DNA of 6,831 bases, taken from NCBI GenBank assembly GCA_949287115.1, contig CASEFF010000221.1, positions 1 to 6,831 of the forward strand, written 5' to 3'. A program made the position numbers and the translations under genes. The notes below the pieces were generated by a model that saw nothing but the letters and a program-made list of their open reading frames with translations, made no database searches and was not told where the DNA came from. Shown here one piece after another: positions 1 through 6,211 of the stretch. Position 1 is the stretch's first letter. Every line of letters starts with the position of its first letter. The stretch comes from an uncultured Bacillota bacterium (lineage in GTDB: Bacteria; Bacillota; Clostridia; Peptostreptococcales; Anaerovoracaceae).

Positions 1-518
1 CAGCCGCCAGAGCTGACGGTATAGAGCATAACACAAAGACATTGGAAGCATTCAGATACGTGCAGGATCAGTTCATGGGACTTGCCGATTATGAGACGAT
101 AGCTCTTTATCACGAAGGGATCCAGAGGAATCTTGATCTTTACACCGGAGTGGTAGAGGCGCTCAGCGACGGTGAAGTGACGGAGGACGACATATGGCTT
201 CCTGCGGAGATAAACGGATGGTACGAATACTATGCGTATCTTTTCAGCGATGAAGTCTGTGAGCTTTCCAACAGTGTGTTGATGAACGATAACGTGGAAA
301 GCAACTGGTCGACAGGTAAGATGTCTATAGCCCTCGACGATTCATGGAAGACGACAAAAGCTCTGTACGCTCAGTGGAACGAAGGGGTTACGGATGCGGA
401 TGAATATCAGCAGTTCGTAGACGAATATAACGGTTATATAGATATCCTGAAAGAGGATCTTCAGGAATATGTAGACAGTGAGACCGAAGCCATGAAAGTG
501 CTCAAGGATATGCTGTAG
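1..518 (+). CDS. Hypothetical acidic protein, C-terminal part (5' end outside window)
   Basis: I do not recognise this protein. The reading frame is open from base 3 to the TAG at 516-518, giving about 172 visible residues. A TTG at 42 could serve as a start, but the frame continues upstream to the window edge and no ribosome site precedes the TTG, so I read it as an internal Leu and the gene as cut by the edge. The visible part is strongly acidic, with many Asp and Glu and few Lys or Arg. It is rich in Tyr and Trp around a stretch reading IWLPAEINGWYEYYAYLF, and looks largely helical, ending in a charged helix (EDLQEYVDSETEAMKVLKDM). No membrane segment or Cys motif is visible. The acidic, aromatic-rich composition would suit a secreted or lipid-anchored surface protein, but the N-terminus that would show a signal peptide is missing. 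A hairpin terminator follows 24 bases after the stop, so this is the last gene of its transcription unit. Confidence 0.75.
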   Translation, partial: AARADGIEHNTKTLEAFRYVQDQFMGLADYETIALYHEGIQRNLDLYTGVVEALSDGEVTEDDIWLPAEINGWYEYYAYLFSDEVCELSNSVLMNDNVESNWSTGKMSIALDDSWKTTKALYAQWNEGVTDADEYQQFVDEYNGYIDILKEDLQEYVDSETEAMKVLKDML

Positions 519-542
519 ACGATGATAATGGTCCATACACAA

Positions 543-578
543 CGGACGCCCCGTGATATCACGGGGCGTCCGGCTTTT
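543..578 (+). terminator. Rho-independent terminator with a 15-bp perfect palindromic stem
   Basis: Bases 543-557 and 558-572 are exact reverse complements (arm CGGACGCCCCGTGAT) with no spacer, so the central bases form the loop. The stem is GC-rich and is followed by GC and TTTT at 575-578, which supports termination of the plus-strand gene ending at 518. On the minus strand the bases after the stem read TTGTGTATGG, a poor T-tract. Termination of the convergent ansA gene here is therefore possible but weaker. Confidence 0.8.
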
Positions 579-613
579 GTGTCGAAACAGTATATATGGT
601 ATTTTCTTCGGGG

Positions 614-1618
614 TCAGCCGATGTATTCCTGACGATCAAGATTGATGACCTTACGGAAAAGTTCGCATATCCTTTCGCGGTCGCCGGTCTGTCCGAGCAC
701 CCACATGATCTTGGCGACGATGGCTTCCGTTGTCATGTCGCCGGCCTGCAGGATGCCGGGATGGTCGCTGTATTCCCTGCCCACCCGATAAACTTTGAGG
801 TCGCAGCCTTCCTCCGGTACCTGTGTGGTTACGACCAGCGTTTTGCCGGAGGCTGTCCAGTCGAAGATGGCCTTCCTGAACGAGTCGTCGTATTCGGGGA
901 TGCCGCCGATCCCGAAGGTTTCTAAAATGATGGCGTCATAATCGTTTTTCAGCAGATAGAATATATCCGCCTTGACTTCCGGTGTCAGCTTCAGCACGAA
1001 GACACGATCGTTCAGCCGGTCATATGTCTTGAGATCTTCCGGCTTCGGTATCGTTCCGGTGTAATGACGGATGATGCGGTCATCGTGGATGATGGCCAGA
1101 GGCGGGAAGTTTATGCTCTCGAAAGCGTCAAAACTGCGTGTGCGCTGTTTTCTCGCACGCGTGCCGATGACGGCCTTGCCGTTGAACACGATGGAGACGC
1201 GGCATGAATCGTCATCAAGGGCATACAGGATGCTTTGATAGATATTTAGCTTCGCGTCCGTATAGGGGTCTCCCATAGGCTTTTGGGATCCGGTGAGAAC
1301 TATCGGTTTTTCCGAATCCTGGATCAGATAGGAAAGCGCCGCTGCCGTATAGGCCATGGTATCCGTCCCGTGGAGGAGGACGATGCCGTCGTAGTCGTCG
1401 TAATGGGACATGATGGTGTCACTGATCGTCAGCCACTGTCTGGGGCGCATGTTGGTGCTGTCTATGTTCATCAGCTGCAGTACGGTAAGATCGCATTTCT
1501 CTCTGATGCCGGGCACGTTGGATGCCAGTTCTTCTCCCGTCATGGCGGGAGTCAGTCCGTTCCCGCTTTCCATGGAGGCGATGGTGCCTCCCGTCGCGAT
1601 CATCAGTATTTTTTTCAT
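614..1618 (-). CDS. ansA: L-asparaginase, type I (AnsA-like, cytoplasmic)
   Basis: This enzyme hydrolyses L-asparagine to L-aspartate and ammonia. The protein has 334 residues, close to the 338 of E. coli AnsA. Family signatures are present: ATGGTIAS at residues 8-15 with nucleophile Thr12, HGTDTM at 83-88 with Thr85 and Asp86 of the second catalytic triad, TGSQKP at 109-114, and Lys157 in GTRARK, which aligns with the catalytic Lys of E. coli asparaginases. The C-terminal domain ends with the type I pattern AGDMTTEA. No signal peptide is seen, so a cytoplasmic enzyme is expected. The frame stays open upstream to 1747, but those codons overlap the phosphoesterase gene and encode unrelated sequence. 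MKKILMIATGG is the canonical start, preceded by GAAAGG at a rather long 12-base spacing. The gene begins 28 bases after the phosphoesterase stop and is probably co-transcribed with it. The flexible-loop Tyr of the E. coli enzymes is not visible (the loop reads SGNGLTP). Confidence 0.93.
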   Translation of the reverse strand: MKKILMIATGGTIASMESGNGLTPAMTGEELASNVPGIREKCDLTVLQLMNIDSTNMRPRQWLTISDTIMSHYDDYDGIVLLHGTDTMAYTAAALSYLIQDSEKPIVLTGSQKPMGDPYTDAKLNIYQSILYALDDDSCRVSIVFNGKAVIGTRARKQRTRSFDAFESINFPPLAIIHDDRIIRHYTGTIPKPEDLKTYDRLNDRVFVLKLTPEVKADIFYLLKNDYDAIILETFGIGGIPEYDDSFRKAIFDWTASGKTLVVTTQVPEEGCDLKVYRVGREYSDHPGILQAGDMTTEAIVAKIMWVLGQTGDRERICELFRKVINLDRQEYIG

Positions 1619-1646
1619 TTTCCAATTAAACCTTTCTTTACATCTG

Positions 1647-2195
1647 TCACAGCCTGTCACTGTAGTTGAGGATGCTCCTGAGGAATCCCGATCGCGGCGG
1701 TTTCCTGCCGCCCATGACGGTGGAGTAATAGACGATGGAGGCGTCAAGGCTGTCCTCCGTCGTTCTTATTATTGCATAGGAACCGTCGCTGCCGTCCCTT
1801 GGCAGCGTAAGACTGCCGGGGTTTATCAGATAGATGCCGTCGGTTTCCTCTATATGCGCGACGTGGGTATGGCCGAAAACGACTGCCCGGCATTCGTTTT
1901 CCATAGCCCTGTATATGATATTGTCCGTGCTGTACTTCACGTTTTCCATGTGACCGTGAGTGACGAGTATTCTGCCGTATTCGGTGTCTGCGATCCTGAA
2001 ATCGTCGCGGCTGCGTCCTCCGTCGCAGTTGCCCTTCACGGCGATGACGGGAACATTGAGCTCCGAACCGAGTTTCTCCCCGTCGGATATGAAGTCGCCG
2101 GCGTGTATGATCAGGTCGATGTCCGTCAGCTTTTTCCAGATATCTCTTACCTTATTGAGTTTTCCGTGGGTATCGCTTATGGCTAAAATTTTCAT
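1647..2195 (-). CDS. yfcE: YfcE/MJ0936-type metallophosphoesterase
   Basis: A 182-residue calcineurin-like phosphoesterase of the small YfcE/MJ0936 family, dinuclear-metal enzymes that hydrolyse phosphodiesters in vitro and whose physiological substrates are poorly known. The full set of metal-ligand motifs is visible: SDTHG (Asp8, His10), HAGD (Asp34), GNCD (Asn56), THGH (His80) and GHTH (His109, His111), followed by the family's NPGS at the end of the domain. The start at 2195 puts MKILAISDTHG at the expected first strand, and an in-frame stop lies just upstream, so no earlier ATG is possible. No Shine-Dalgarno sequence precedes it: the upstream bases are ACACTCTACTT. A possible promoter -10 lies six bases before the ATG, so the message may be leaderless. 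The next gene, ansA, follows after 28 bases. The last 20 or so residues are a basic, poorly conserved-looking tail. The symbol denotes the family, and orthology to E. coli yfcE is not proven. Confidence 0.9.
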   Translation of the reverse strand: MKILAISDTHGKLNKVRDIWKKLTDIDLIIHAGDFISDGEKLGSELNVPVIAVKGNCDGGRSRDDFRIADTEYGRILVTHGHMENVKYSTDNIIYRAMENECRAVVFGHTHVAHIEETDGIYLINPGSLTLPRDGSDGSYAIIRTTEDSLDASIVYYSTVMGGRKPPRSGFLRSILNYSDRL

Positions 2196-2201
2196 AAGTA
2201 G

Positions 2202-2230
2202 AGTGTAACACAGTTAAGTGACATTGACTA
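2202..2230 (-). promoter_or_regulatory. Candidate promoter for the phosphoesterase-ansA unit, possibly leaderless
   Basis: Read on the minus strand, TAGTCA (2230-2225) is a 4/6 match to a -35 box. After 17 bases comes TACACT (2207-2202), a 4/6 -10 box preceded by TGT, an extended -10 element. The expected transcription start falls on or next to the A of the ATG at 2195, which would explain why no ribosome site is present. Both boxes are imperfect, so this is tentative. Confidence 0.4.
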
Positions 2231-2252
2231 GGCTGTTGTTTTCATATAAAAT
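2224..2252 (+). promoter_or_regulatory. Sigma-A-type promoter of the MoaA-like/Fic-like operon
   Basis: TTGACT (2224-2229) and TAAAAT (2247-2252) are each 5/6 matches to the -35 and -10 consensus, separated by the ideal 17 bases. Transcription should begin near 2259. This rules out the GTG at 2218 and the ATG at 2251 as starts and supports the ATG at 2287. A 6-bp inverted repeat (TTTCAT, five bases, ATGAAA; 2240-2256) covers the -10 box and could be an operator or chance in AT-rich DNA. Confidence 0.7.
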
Positions 2253-2270
2253 GAAAGATAATGATGAAAA

Positions 2271-2276
2271 AGGGAG
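2271..2276 (+). promoter_or_regulatory. Ribosome binding site that fixes the start of the MoaA-like gene
   Basis: AGGGAG lies 10 bases before the ATG at 2287. Together with the promoter whose start point is near 2259, it selects this ATG over the longer open frame beginning at 2218. Confidence 0.6.
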
Positions 2277-2286
2277 CGGTCAGGAC

Positions 2287-2715
2287 ATGTCGGAAAACAA
2301 CGGAATAATAAGAACGGACGGACAGGATCTTGCGGCGAAGGCCGGGGAGCTGAAGAATGAAGGCGCTGAGGGCGTGATCGTAAGGCTCGACACACTGAAT
2401 CATACGAGGTACGGCCAGTTGAACGAAGGAAAATCACTGGAGGATGTGATAGCCGGTATAAACAGCGCGCTGAGAAACGGACTTTCCGTAAGGCTGGAAG
2501 TGGCGGTGACGGAAGGCTTCAACGATGATGAGACACTGGATTTTCTTCAGCTGACGCTCCAGCATAAATGCGATATAGTATTCCTGCCTACGATAAGTTA
2601 CGATATCCTGAAGGAAAAGATGCCGGCGCTTCGCAAGATCGACGGCGACTTCGGGGATGTCGATATGTATAAATACCCTATGGCTGTAGGAAGAATAGGG
2701 TTTTTAAAGGGTTAG
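2287..2715 (+). CDS. MoaA-like barrel-core protein lacking both Fe-S cluster regions
   Basis: A 142-residue protein resembling only the middle of MoaA (GTP 3',8-cyclase, first step of molybdenum cofactor synthesis). Residues 10-38 (TDG..., GVIVRLDTLN) correspond to the MoaA TTNG...INVSLDSLD region. Residues 50-81 (SLEDVIAGINSALRNG...GFNDDE) match the next helix and the GVNDDE turn. Residues 128-139 (YKYPMAVGRIGF) match the YYRIPGAKGRIGFI segment that precedes the C-terminal cluster in MoaA. The N-terminal CX3CX2C radical-SAM motif and the C-terminal CX2C cluster region are absent, and the only Cys is residue 95. No cyclase or radical-SAM activity is therefore expected. The sequence upstream is promoter, so the missing N-terminal half is not simply frameshifted away. 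The gene starts a two-gene unit with the Fic-like gene 12 bases downstream, in the same reading frame. MoaA relatedness is judged by eye from family knowledge. The function is unknown; a binding or scaffolding role is only inference. Confidence 0.72.
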   Translation: MSENNGIIRTDGQDLAAKAGELKNEGAEGVIVRLDTLNHTRYGQLNEGKSLEDVIAGINSALRNGLSVRLEVAVTEGFNDDETLDFLQLTLQHKCDIVFLPTISYDILKEKMPALRKIDGDFGDVDMYKYPMAVGRIGFLKG

Positions 2716-2718
2716 GAG
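2714..2718 (+). promoter_or_regulatory. Ribosome binding site overlapping the upstream stop codon
   Basis: AGGAG begins inside the TAG stop (2713-2715) of the MoaA-like gene and lies 9 bases before the ATG at 2728. The arrangement suits translational coupling, and shows that the second gene can be translated independently although it is in frame with the first. Confidence 0.65.
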
Positions 2719-2727
2719 ACGCGGCGT

Positions 2728-3474
2728 ATGCATGAAAAGCTGTATGAGATGAAAAAAGAGTTGACCGGGCTGTTGAAGAAGGACAGGCTCCTTAAATCCG
2801 CAGTCAAGGAAGTCAACCGCATAGATATGATAAAGGGCTCGCTGATAGTGAGGAACGCCAGACATGATGATGTGGCGGTGGACGCCATACTCAAAGGCGA
2901 TCTGCAGGGCGATGTTCCCGTGAAGGACTATGTGTTCATCGAGAATTTCGGAAAGGTCATAAACGTAGCCTATAATTGTCTTGAAATGGGTAACTATCTA
3001 GACAGATATCTGTTGATCAGCGCATACAGACTGTTATCGGAAGACGAGAACGGATATTTCAGAAAGACGAATCCGGTGGTATATGCGTTCAATCATGTGC
3101 CGACCCATTCCCTCGACATAGAGGAAAAGCTGGATGACGCGCTGAGACGCGTATACAGCCCGAAGGCCGGGAACAATGTCGTACTCAAAGCCATGTACGT
3201 ACACAACAAGCTGATAGAGATATATCCTTTCAGCGAATTCAGCGGCGAACTGGCCGTATTTGCCATGAACTATTACCTCATGGAGAACGGGCTGGCACCG
3301 ATAAACATGCCTATGTCGCAGGAGGACTACTTCGATATAGTCGGAGATTGTCTGAAAGGCAGGAGGCAGGAAGAGTTCTACGATTTCCTGTGCAGGGCGA
3401 TATACGACAAGATGCAGGGAACGATAGAGGCATGCGAGGAATATTTTAAAAACGATAACGATACGAACAGATGA
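2728..3474 (+). CDS. Degenerate Fic-fold protein (predicted AMPylase pseudoenzyme)
   Basis: A 248-residue protein with the layout of a Fic-family protein. Fic enzymes usually transfer AMP to target proteins with the motif HPFx(D/E)GNGRxxR. Here the equivalent segment, residues 165-177, reads IYPFSEFSGELAV: Pro-Phe, the acidic residue and one Gly remain, but the catalytic His is Tyr166, the Asn is Ser172 and the Arg is Glu174. The following helix and loop (MNYYLMENGLAPINMP, then EDYFDIVGDCLKG) match the Fic C-terminal pattern well. Near the N-terminus, GSLIVRNARHDDVAVDAILKG (37-57) resembles the class II inhibitory segment SxxIEGNxLTxxEVxxIL, but the inhibitory Glu is also missing. Residues 109-112 (GYFR) match the conserved GxxR. 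The even loss of both catalytic and inhibitory residues, with an intact frame, argues for a maintained pseudoenzyme rather than decay. It follows the MoaA-like gene by 12 bases and ends before a strong terminator. Confidence 0.75.
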   Translation: MHEKLYEMKKELTGLLKKDRLLKSAVKEVNRIDMIKGSLIVRNARHDDVAVDAILKGDLQGDVPVKDYVFIENFGKVINVAYNCLEMGNYLDRYLLISAYRLLSEDENGYFRKTNPVVYAFNHVPTHSLDIEEKLDDALRRVYSPKAGNNVVLKAMYVHNKLIEIYPFSEFSGELAVFAMNYYLMENGLAPINMPMSQEDYFDIVGDCLKGRRQEEFYDFLCRAIYDKMQGTIEACEEYFKNDNDTNR

Positions 3475-3490
3475 TAACGGAAACGAAAAG

Positions 3491-3534
3491 AAAAAAGAGC
3501 GGTTCACCCCTCACCGGGATGTTCCGCTCTTTTT
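3491..3534. terminator. Bidirectional rho-independent terminator
   Basis: AAAAAGAGCGG (3492-3502) pairs perfectly with CCGCTCTTTTT (3524-3534), and the loop can add an internal CCC/GGG pairing. Plus-strand transcripts end in the T-run at 3530-3534. Minus-strand transcripts end in a run of six T (complement of 3491-3496) followed by CTTTT. It separates the convergent Fic-like gene and argH, whose stops lie 17 and 12 bases away. Confidence 0.88.
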
Positions 3535-3545
3535 GAATGCCGTGT

Positions 3546-4916
3546 TTACTTTTTACTGCCGTCTATCTCCGCCAGCTGGGCGGCCACGCTGTCAAATGAT
3601 GTGGAGCCCTTCGACTTCTTGGCGCTGATGCAGCTTCTTATGGAGATCTTATCATATATGTCATCATCGAACTTATCCGAGAACGACTTGAATTCGTCCA
3701 TTGTAAGATCTTCAAGGGCTATGCCCCTGTTTATGCAGTACAGCACCATCTTTCCTATTATCTCGTGGCAGTCCCTGAAAGGAAGTCCTTTAGATACGAG
3801 ATAATCCGCGGCGTCCGTCGCATTCATGTAACCGTATCTGGCGGCCTTTTCCATGCTGTCCTTTTTGACGTCCATGGTCAGGATCATTTCGGTGAATATG
3901 TCCACAGAGGCTTTGAGGTTATCGGCTGCGTCGAACACGGTTATCTTGTCCTCCTGCAGATCCTTGTTGTACGCCAGAGGCAGTCCCTTGCAGATCGTCA
4001 GCAGACTCATCAGATCGCCGTATACGCGGCCCGTCTTTCCTCTGATCAGTTCGGCCATGTCCGGGTTCTTTTTCTGCGGCATTATGCTGCTGCCGGTGGA
4101 AAAGGAGTCATCTATCTCGATGAATCCGAATTCGGCGGAACTCCAGAGTATCAGCTCCTCGCAGAAGCGCGAAAGGTGCATCATGGTTATGGCGCAGCAG
4201 TTTATGAACTCGATGGCAAAATCCCTGTCGGCTACCGCGTCCATGCCGTTAGGCAGGACCTGAGAGAATCCCAGCTTTTCGGCGAGGAAATCCCTGTCGG
4301 TATCGTATGTGGTGCCGGCAAGGGCTCCGCTGCCGAGAGGCAGTCTGTCTATCCTGTCGAGGCAGTCGGCAAAGCGCTCCCTGTCCCTTGAGAACATCTG
4401 GTAGTATGCCAGCAGGTGGTATGCCAGAGTAACGGGCTGCGCTCGCTGCAGATGGGTATACCCGGGCATGACCGTATCGGTATGCTCCTTTGCCAGCTTT
4501 TCCAGAGCGTCCGTGAGCGCCTTGAGGGAGGCGTCCAGCAGAGCTGTTTCGTTTTTGAGATAGAGCCTTATGTCGACTGCGATCTGGTCGTTGCGGCTCC
4601 TTGCCGTATGGAGCTTTTTGCCCACGTCGCCTATCCTCTCGGTGAGGATGGACTCTATGTTCATGTGTATGTCTTCCGACTCTATGGTGAATTCAACTTT
4701 GCCGGCTTCTATGTCATCGAGTATCTCGCCCAGGGTCTTTATTATCAATGCGGACTCCTCAGGCGTTATGATACCCTGTCTGCCCAGCATTTCCGCATGG
4801 GCCATGCTGCCGGTTATGTCTTCTTTGTAAAGTCGCTGGTCGAATCCTATGGATGCGTTGAACTCATCAGCGGACGAAGTCGCCGCCTTTGAGAACCTTC
4901 CTTTCCAGAGCTTCAT
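3546..4916 (-). CDS. argH: Argininosuccinate lyase
   Basis: Catalyses the last step of arginine synthesis, argininosuccinate to arginine and fumarate, as a cytoplasmic homotetramer of the fumarase/aspartase superfamily. The 456 residues match the usual length. Conserved regions are all present: MKLWKGRFS at the N-terminus, SEDIHMNIE (80-88), [10 protein letters not shown] (102-111), [10 protein letters not shown] (152-161) with Thr154 and His155, and the superfamily signature [12 protein letters not shown] (275-286) with the likely catalytic Ser276 in the flexible loop. The start at 4916 gives the canonical N-terminus and has AAGGAGG (4934-4928) 11 bases upstream. The gene begins inside the end of argG, overlapping it by 50 bases in another frame, so the two are co-transcribed and probably translationally coupled. 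No separate promoter is evident. Regulation should follow the ARG boxes upstream of argG. Confidence 0.97.
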   Translation of the reverse strand: MKLWKGRFSKAATSSADEFNASIGFDQRLYKEDITGSMAHAEMLGRQGIITPEESALIIKTLGEILDDIEAGKVEFTIESEDIHMNIESILTERIGDVGKKLHTARSRNDQIAVDIRLYLKNETALLDASLKALTDALEKLAKEHTDTVMPGYTHLQRAQPVTLAYHLLAYYQMFSRDRERFADCLDRIDRLPLGSGALAGTTYDTDRDFLAEKLGFSQVLPNGMDAVADRDFAIEFINCCAITMMHLSRFCEELILWSSAEFGFIEIDDSFSTGSSIMPQKKNPDMAELIRGKTGRVYGDLMSLLTICKGLPLAYNKDLQEDKITVFDAADNLKASVDIFTEMILTMDVKKDSMEKAARYGYMNATDAADYLVSKGLPFRDCHEIIGKMVLYCINRGIALEDLTMDEFKSFSDKFDDDIYDKISIRSCISAKKSKGSTSFDSVAAQLAEIDGSKK

Positions 4917-6135
4917 GTTCCTTCGGACCTCCTTCTACTGTCTGTTTCTGTATGGCACGTATCTTCAGCGGCAGCGAGAAGAGGTTTATGAAACCTTCCG
5001 CATCGTGCTGATCGTATACTTCGTCTTTACTGAACGTAGCGAACTCTTCGTTGTAAAGGGAGTAAGGTGATTTCCTTGCCGCCACGGTGGCGCTTCCCTT
5101 GTACAGCTTCATCTTTACGGTACCGGTGACTTCTTTCTGAGTCACATCGACGAAAGCGCTGATGGCTTCCCTTACAGGTGTGAACCAGAGTCCGTCGTAT
5201 ACGAGCTGAGCAAACTTCTGAGCTACGATATTCTTGTACTGAGTGGTGTCCCTGTCGAGGATGAGCTGTTCCAGTCCGGAGTGGGCGGCGAACAGGATCG
5301 TTCCTCCCGGAGTCTCATACACGCCTCGGGACTTCATGCCGACGAGACGGTTCTCTATGATATCGATGGTGCCGACTCCGTTGGCGCTGCCCAGTTCGTT
5401 GAGCTTTGTCAGCAGAGATATGGGATCCATCTTTTCGCCGTTGATGGCAACAGGGATGCCCTTCTCGAAGTCTATATCCACGTACGTCGGTTTGTCCGGA
5501 GCCTTTTCAGGAGGAACGCTCAATACGTGTATCGTGTCGAGATGTTCGTTCCACGGGTTTTCCAGCTCGCCGCCCTCGTGGCTTATATGCCATATGTTCT
5601 CGTCCCTGCTGTATATCTTTTCGGTGGTCTGGCTGATAGGAATGTTATGAGCCTTGGCGTACTCTATGAGGTCTTCTCTGGAAGTGAAGTCCCAGAATCT
5701 CCATGGAGCGATTATCTTTATGGCCGGATTGAGAGCCTTTATGGTAGTCTCAAAACGCACCTGATCGTTGCCCTTGCCCGTGCATCCGTGGGCTATATAG
5801 AAGGCTTCCTCCTTTTCGGCGATCTCCACCAGTTTCTTCGCCATCAGAGGTCTTGCCATGGATGTACCCAGCATGTACTGGTCTTCATATATAGCGCCTG
5901 CCTTCAGAGTAGGCCATATGTAATCGGTGATGAATTCTTCACGGATATCCAGCGTATATGCCTTTACCGCGCCTGTGGCGAGAGCTTTCTTTTCCACTGC
6001 CTCGAAGTCTTCCTTCTGTCCGGCATTGCAGCATACCGCGATAACGTCGTAGTCGTAGGTTTCCTTCAGCCAGCAGGCGAGCACCGATGTGTCGAGTCCG
6101 CCGGAGTAGGCGAGTATCACTTTTTCTTTAGCCAT
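4867..6135 (-). CDS. argG: Argininosuccinate synthase, with C-terminal tail
   Basis: Joins citrulline and aspartate using ATP to form argininosuccinate, the penultimate step of arginine synthesis. The N-terminal nucleotide-binding P-loop is AYSGGLDTS (9-17). LGTSMARP (89-96) and [14 protein letters not shown] (116-129) form the citrulline/aspartate-binding core, and [26 protein letters not shown] and [13 protein letters not shown] complete the family pattern. The start at 6135 has GGGAGG (6149-6144) eight bases upstream. At 422 residues it is longer than many bacterial ArgG proteins, which tend to end soon after the segment seen here as FSLPLKIRA (386-394). The extra charged tail of about 27 residues carries the argH ribosome site, and its last 15 codons run into argH. 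The first gene of an argG-argH operon, it is preceded by a good promoter and ArgR-type boxes. Confidence 0.97.
   Translation of the reverse strand: MAKEKVILAYSGGLDTSVLACWLKETYDYDVIAVCCNAGQKEDFEAVEKKALATGAVKAYTLDIREEFITDYIWPTLKAGAIYEDQYMLGTSMARPLMAKKLVEIAEKEEAFYIAHGCTGKGNDQVRFETTIKALNPAIKIIAPWRFWDFTSREDLIEYAKAHNIPISQTTEKIYSRDENIWHISHEGGELENPWNEHLDTIHVLSVPPEKAPDKPTYVDIDFEKGIPVAINGEKMDPISLLTKLNELGSANGVGTIDIIENRLVGMKSRGVYETPGGTILFAAHSGLEQLILDRDTTQYKNIVAQKFAQLVYDGLWFTPVREAISAFVDVTQKEVTGTVKMKLYKGSATVAARKSPYSLYNEEFATFSKDEVYDQHDAEGFINLFSLPLKIRAIQKQTVEGGPKEHEALERKVLKGGDFVR
4928..4934 (-). promoter_or_regulatory. argH ribosome binding site inside argG
   Basis: On the minus strand AAGGAGG lies 11 bases before the argH ATG, within argG codons for Glu-Gly-Gly. 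It is a near-perfect Shine-Dalgarno sequence at somewhat long spacing. A second purine patch, GAAGGAA, lies immediately next to the ATG. Confidence 0.75.
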
Positions 6136-6161
6136 TTTGTGTTCCTCCCGTAATCTTTATA

Positions 6162-6179
6162 TTTGTATGTTATTACTCT
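6162..6179. promoter_or_regulatory. Weak second ARG box (AhrC/ArgR type)
   Basis: TTTGTATGTTATTACTCT has a good left half-site (TGTAT against TGAAT) and a poor right half. It begins exactly 21 bases before the strong box at 6183, leaving the 3-base gap typical of paired ARG boxes bound by one ArgR hexamer. The spacing is the main support. Confidence 0.35.
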
Positions 6180-6182
6180 AAT

Positions 6183-6200
6183 AATGAATAAAAATTAATA
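6183..6200. promoter_or_regulatory. ARG box (AhrC/ArgR operator) of argGH
   Basis: AATGAATAAAAATTAATA fits the ArgR/AhrC consensus WNTGAATWWWWATTCANW at every position except one (A for C in the right half-site). It lies just downstream of the predicted argG transcription start near 6204, where a bound repressor would block initiation or early elongation. Arginine-dependent repression is inferred from the known behaviour of ArgR-family regulators. No argR gene is in the window. Confidence 0.7.
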
Positions 6201-6211
6201 ACTGGTTATTA
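6196..6211. repeat. 7-bp-arm palindrome at the argG transcription start
   Basis: TAATAAC (6196-6202) and GTTATTA (6205-6211) are exact inverted repeats around TG. The palindrome spans the predicted argG start point, reaches into the -10 box and overlaps the end of the ARG box. A weaker ARG-like half-site (ATACA, 6214-6218) lies beside it. It may be part of the ArgR operator or a separate operator; AT-rich DNA gives such repeats fairly often. Confidence 0.4.

Noticed and set aside
42..518. TTG at 42 as the true start of the first gene
   Set aside because: The frame is open to the window edge and no purine-rich site precedes the TTG. An internal Leu of a truncated gene is simpler.
596..925. 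Plus-strand open frame opposite ansA
   Set aside because: No ribosome site and no recognisable protein. It is the antisense shadow of a well-supported gene. The same applies to the long plus-strand frames opposite the phosphoesterase, argH and argG.
1640..1665. Short direct repeat CTGTCAC in the phosphoesterase-ansA junction
   Set aside because: Only two copies of seven bases, one inside coding sequence. It is probably chance.
1619..1747. A 43-residue N-terminal extension of the asparaginase (open frame back to 1747)
   Set aside because: It lies over the phosphoesterase coding region, encodes Ser/Thr/Pro-rich unrelated sequence, and MKKILMIATGG at 1618 is the normal start of the family.
2218..2286. 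A longer MoaA-like protein starting at GTG 2218 or ATG 2251
   Set aside because: Both codons lie upstream of the predicted transcription start near 2259 and inside promoter elements. The ATG at 2287 has its own AGGGAG ribosome site.
2287..3474. A complete radical-SAM/MoaA enzyme with an active Fic AMPylase
   Set aside because: Neither the CX3CX2C motif nor the HPFx(D/E)GNGR motif is present in any frame of this region that I could see.
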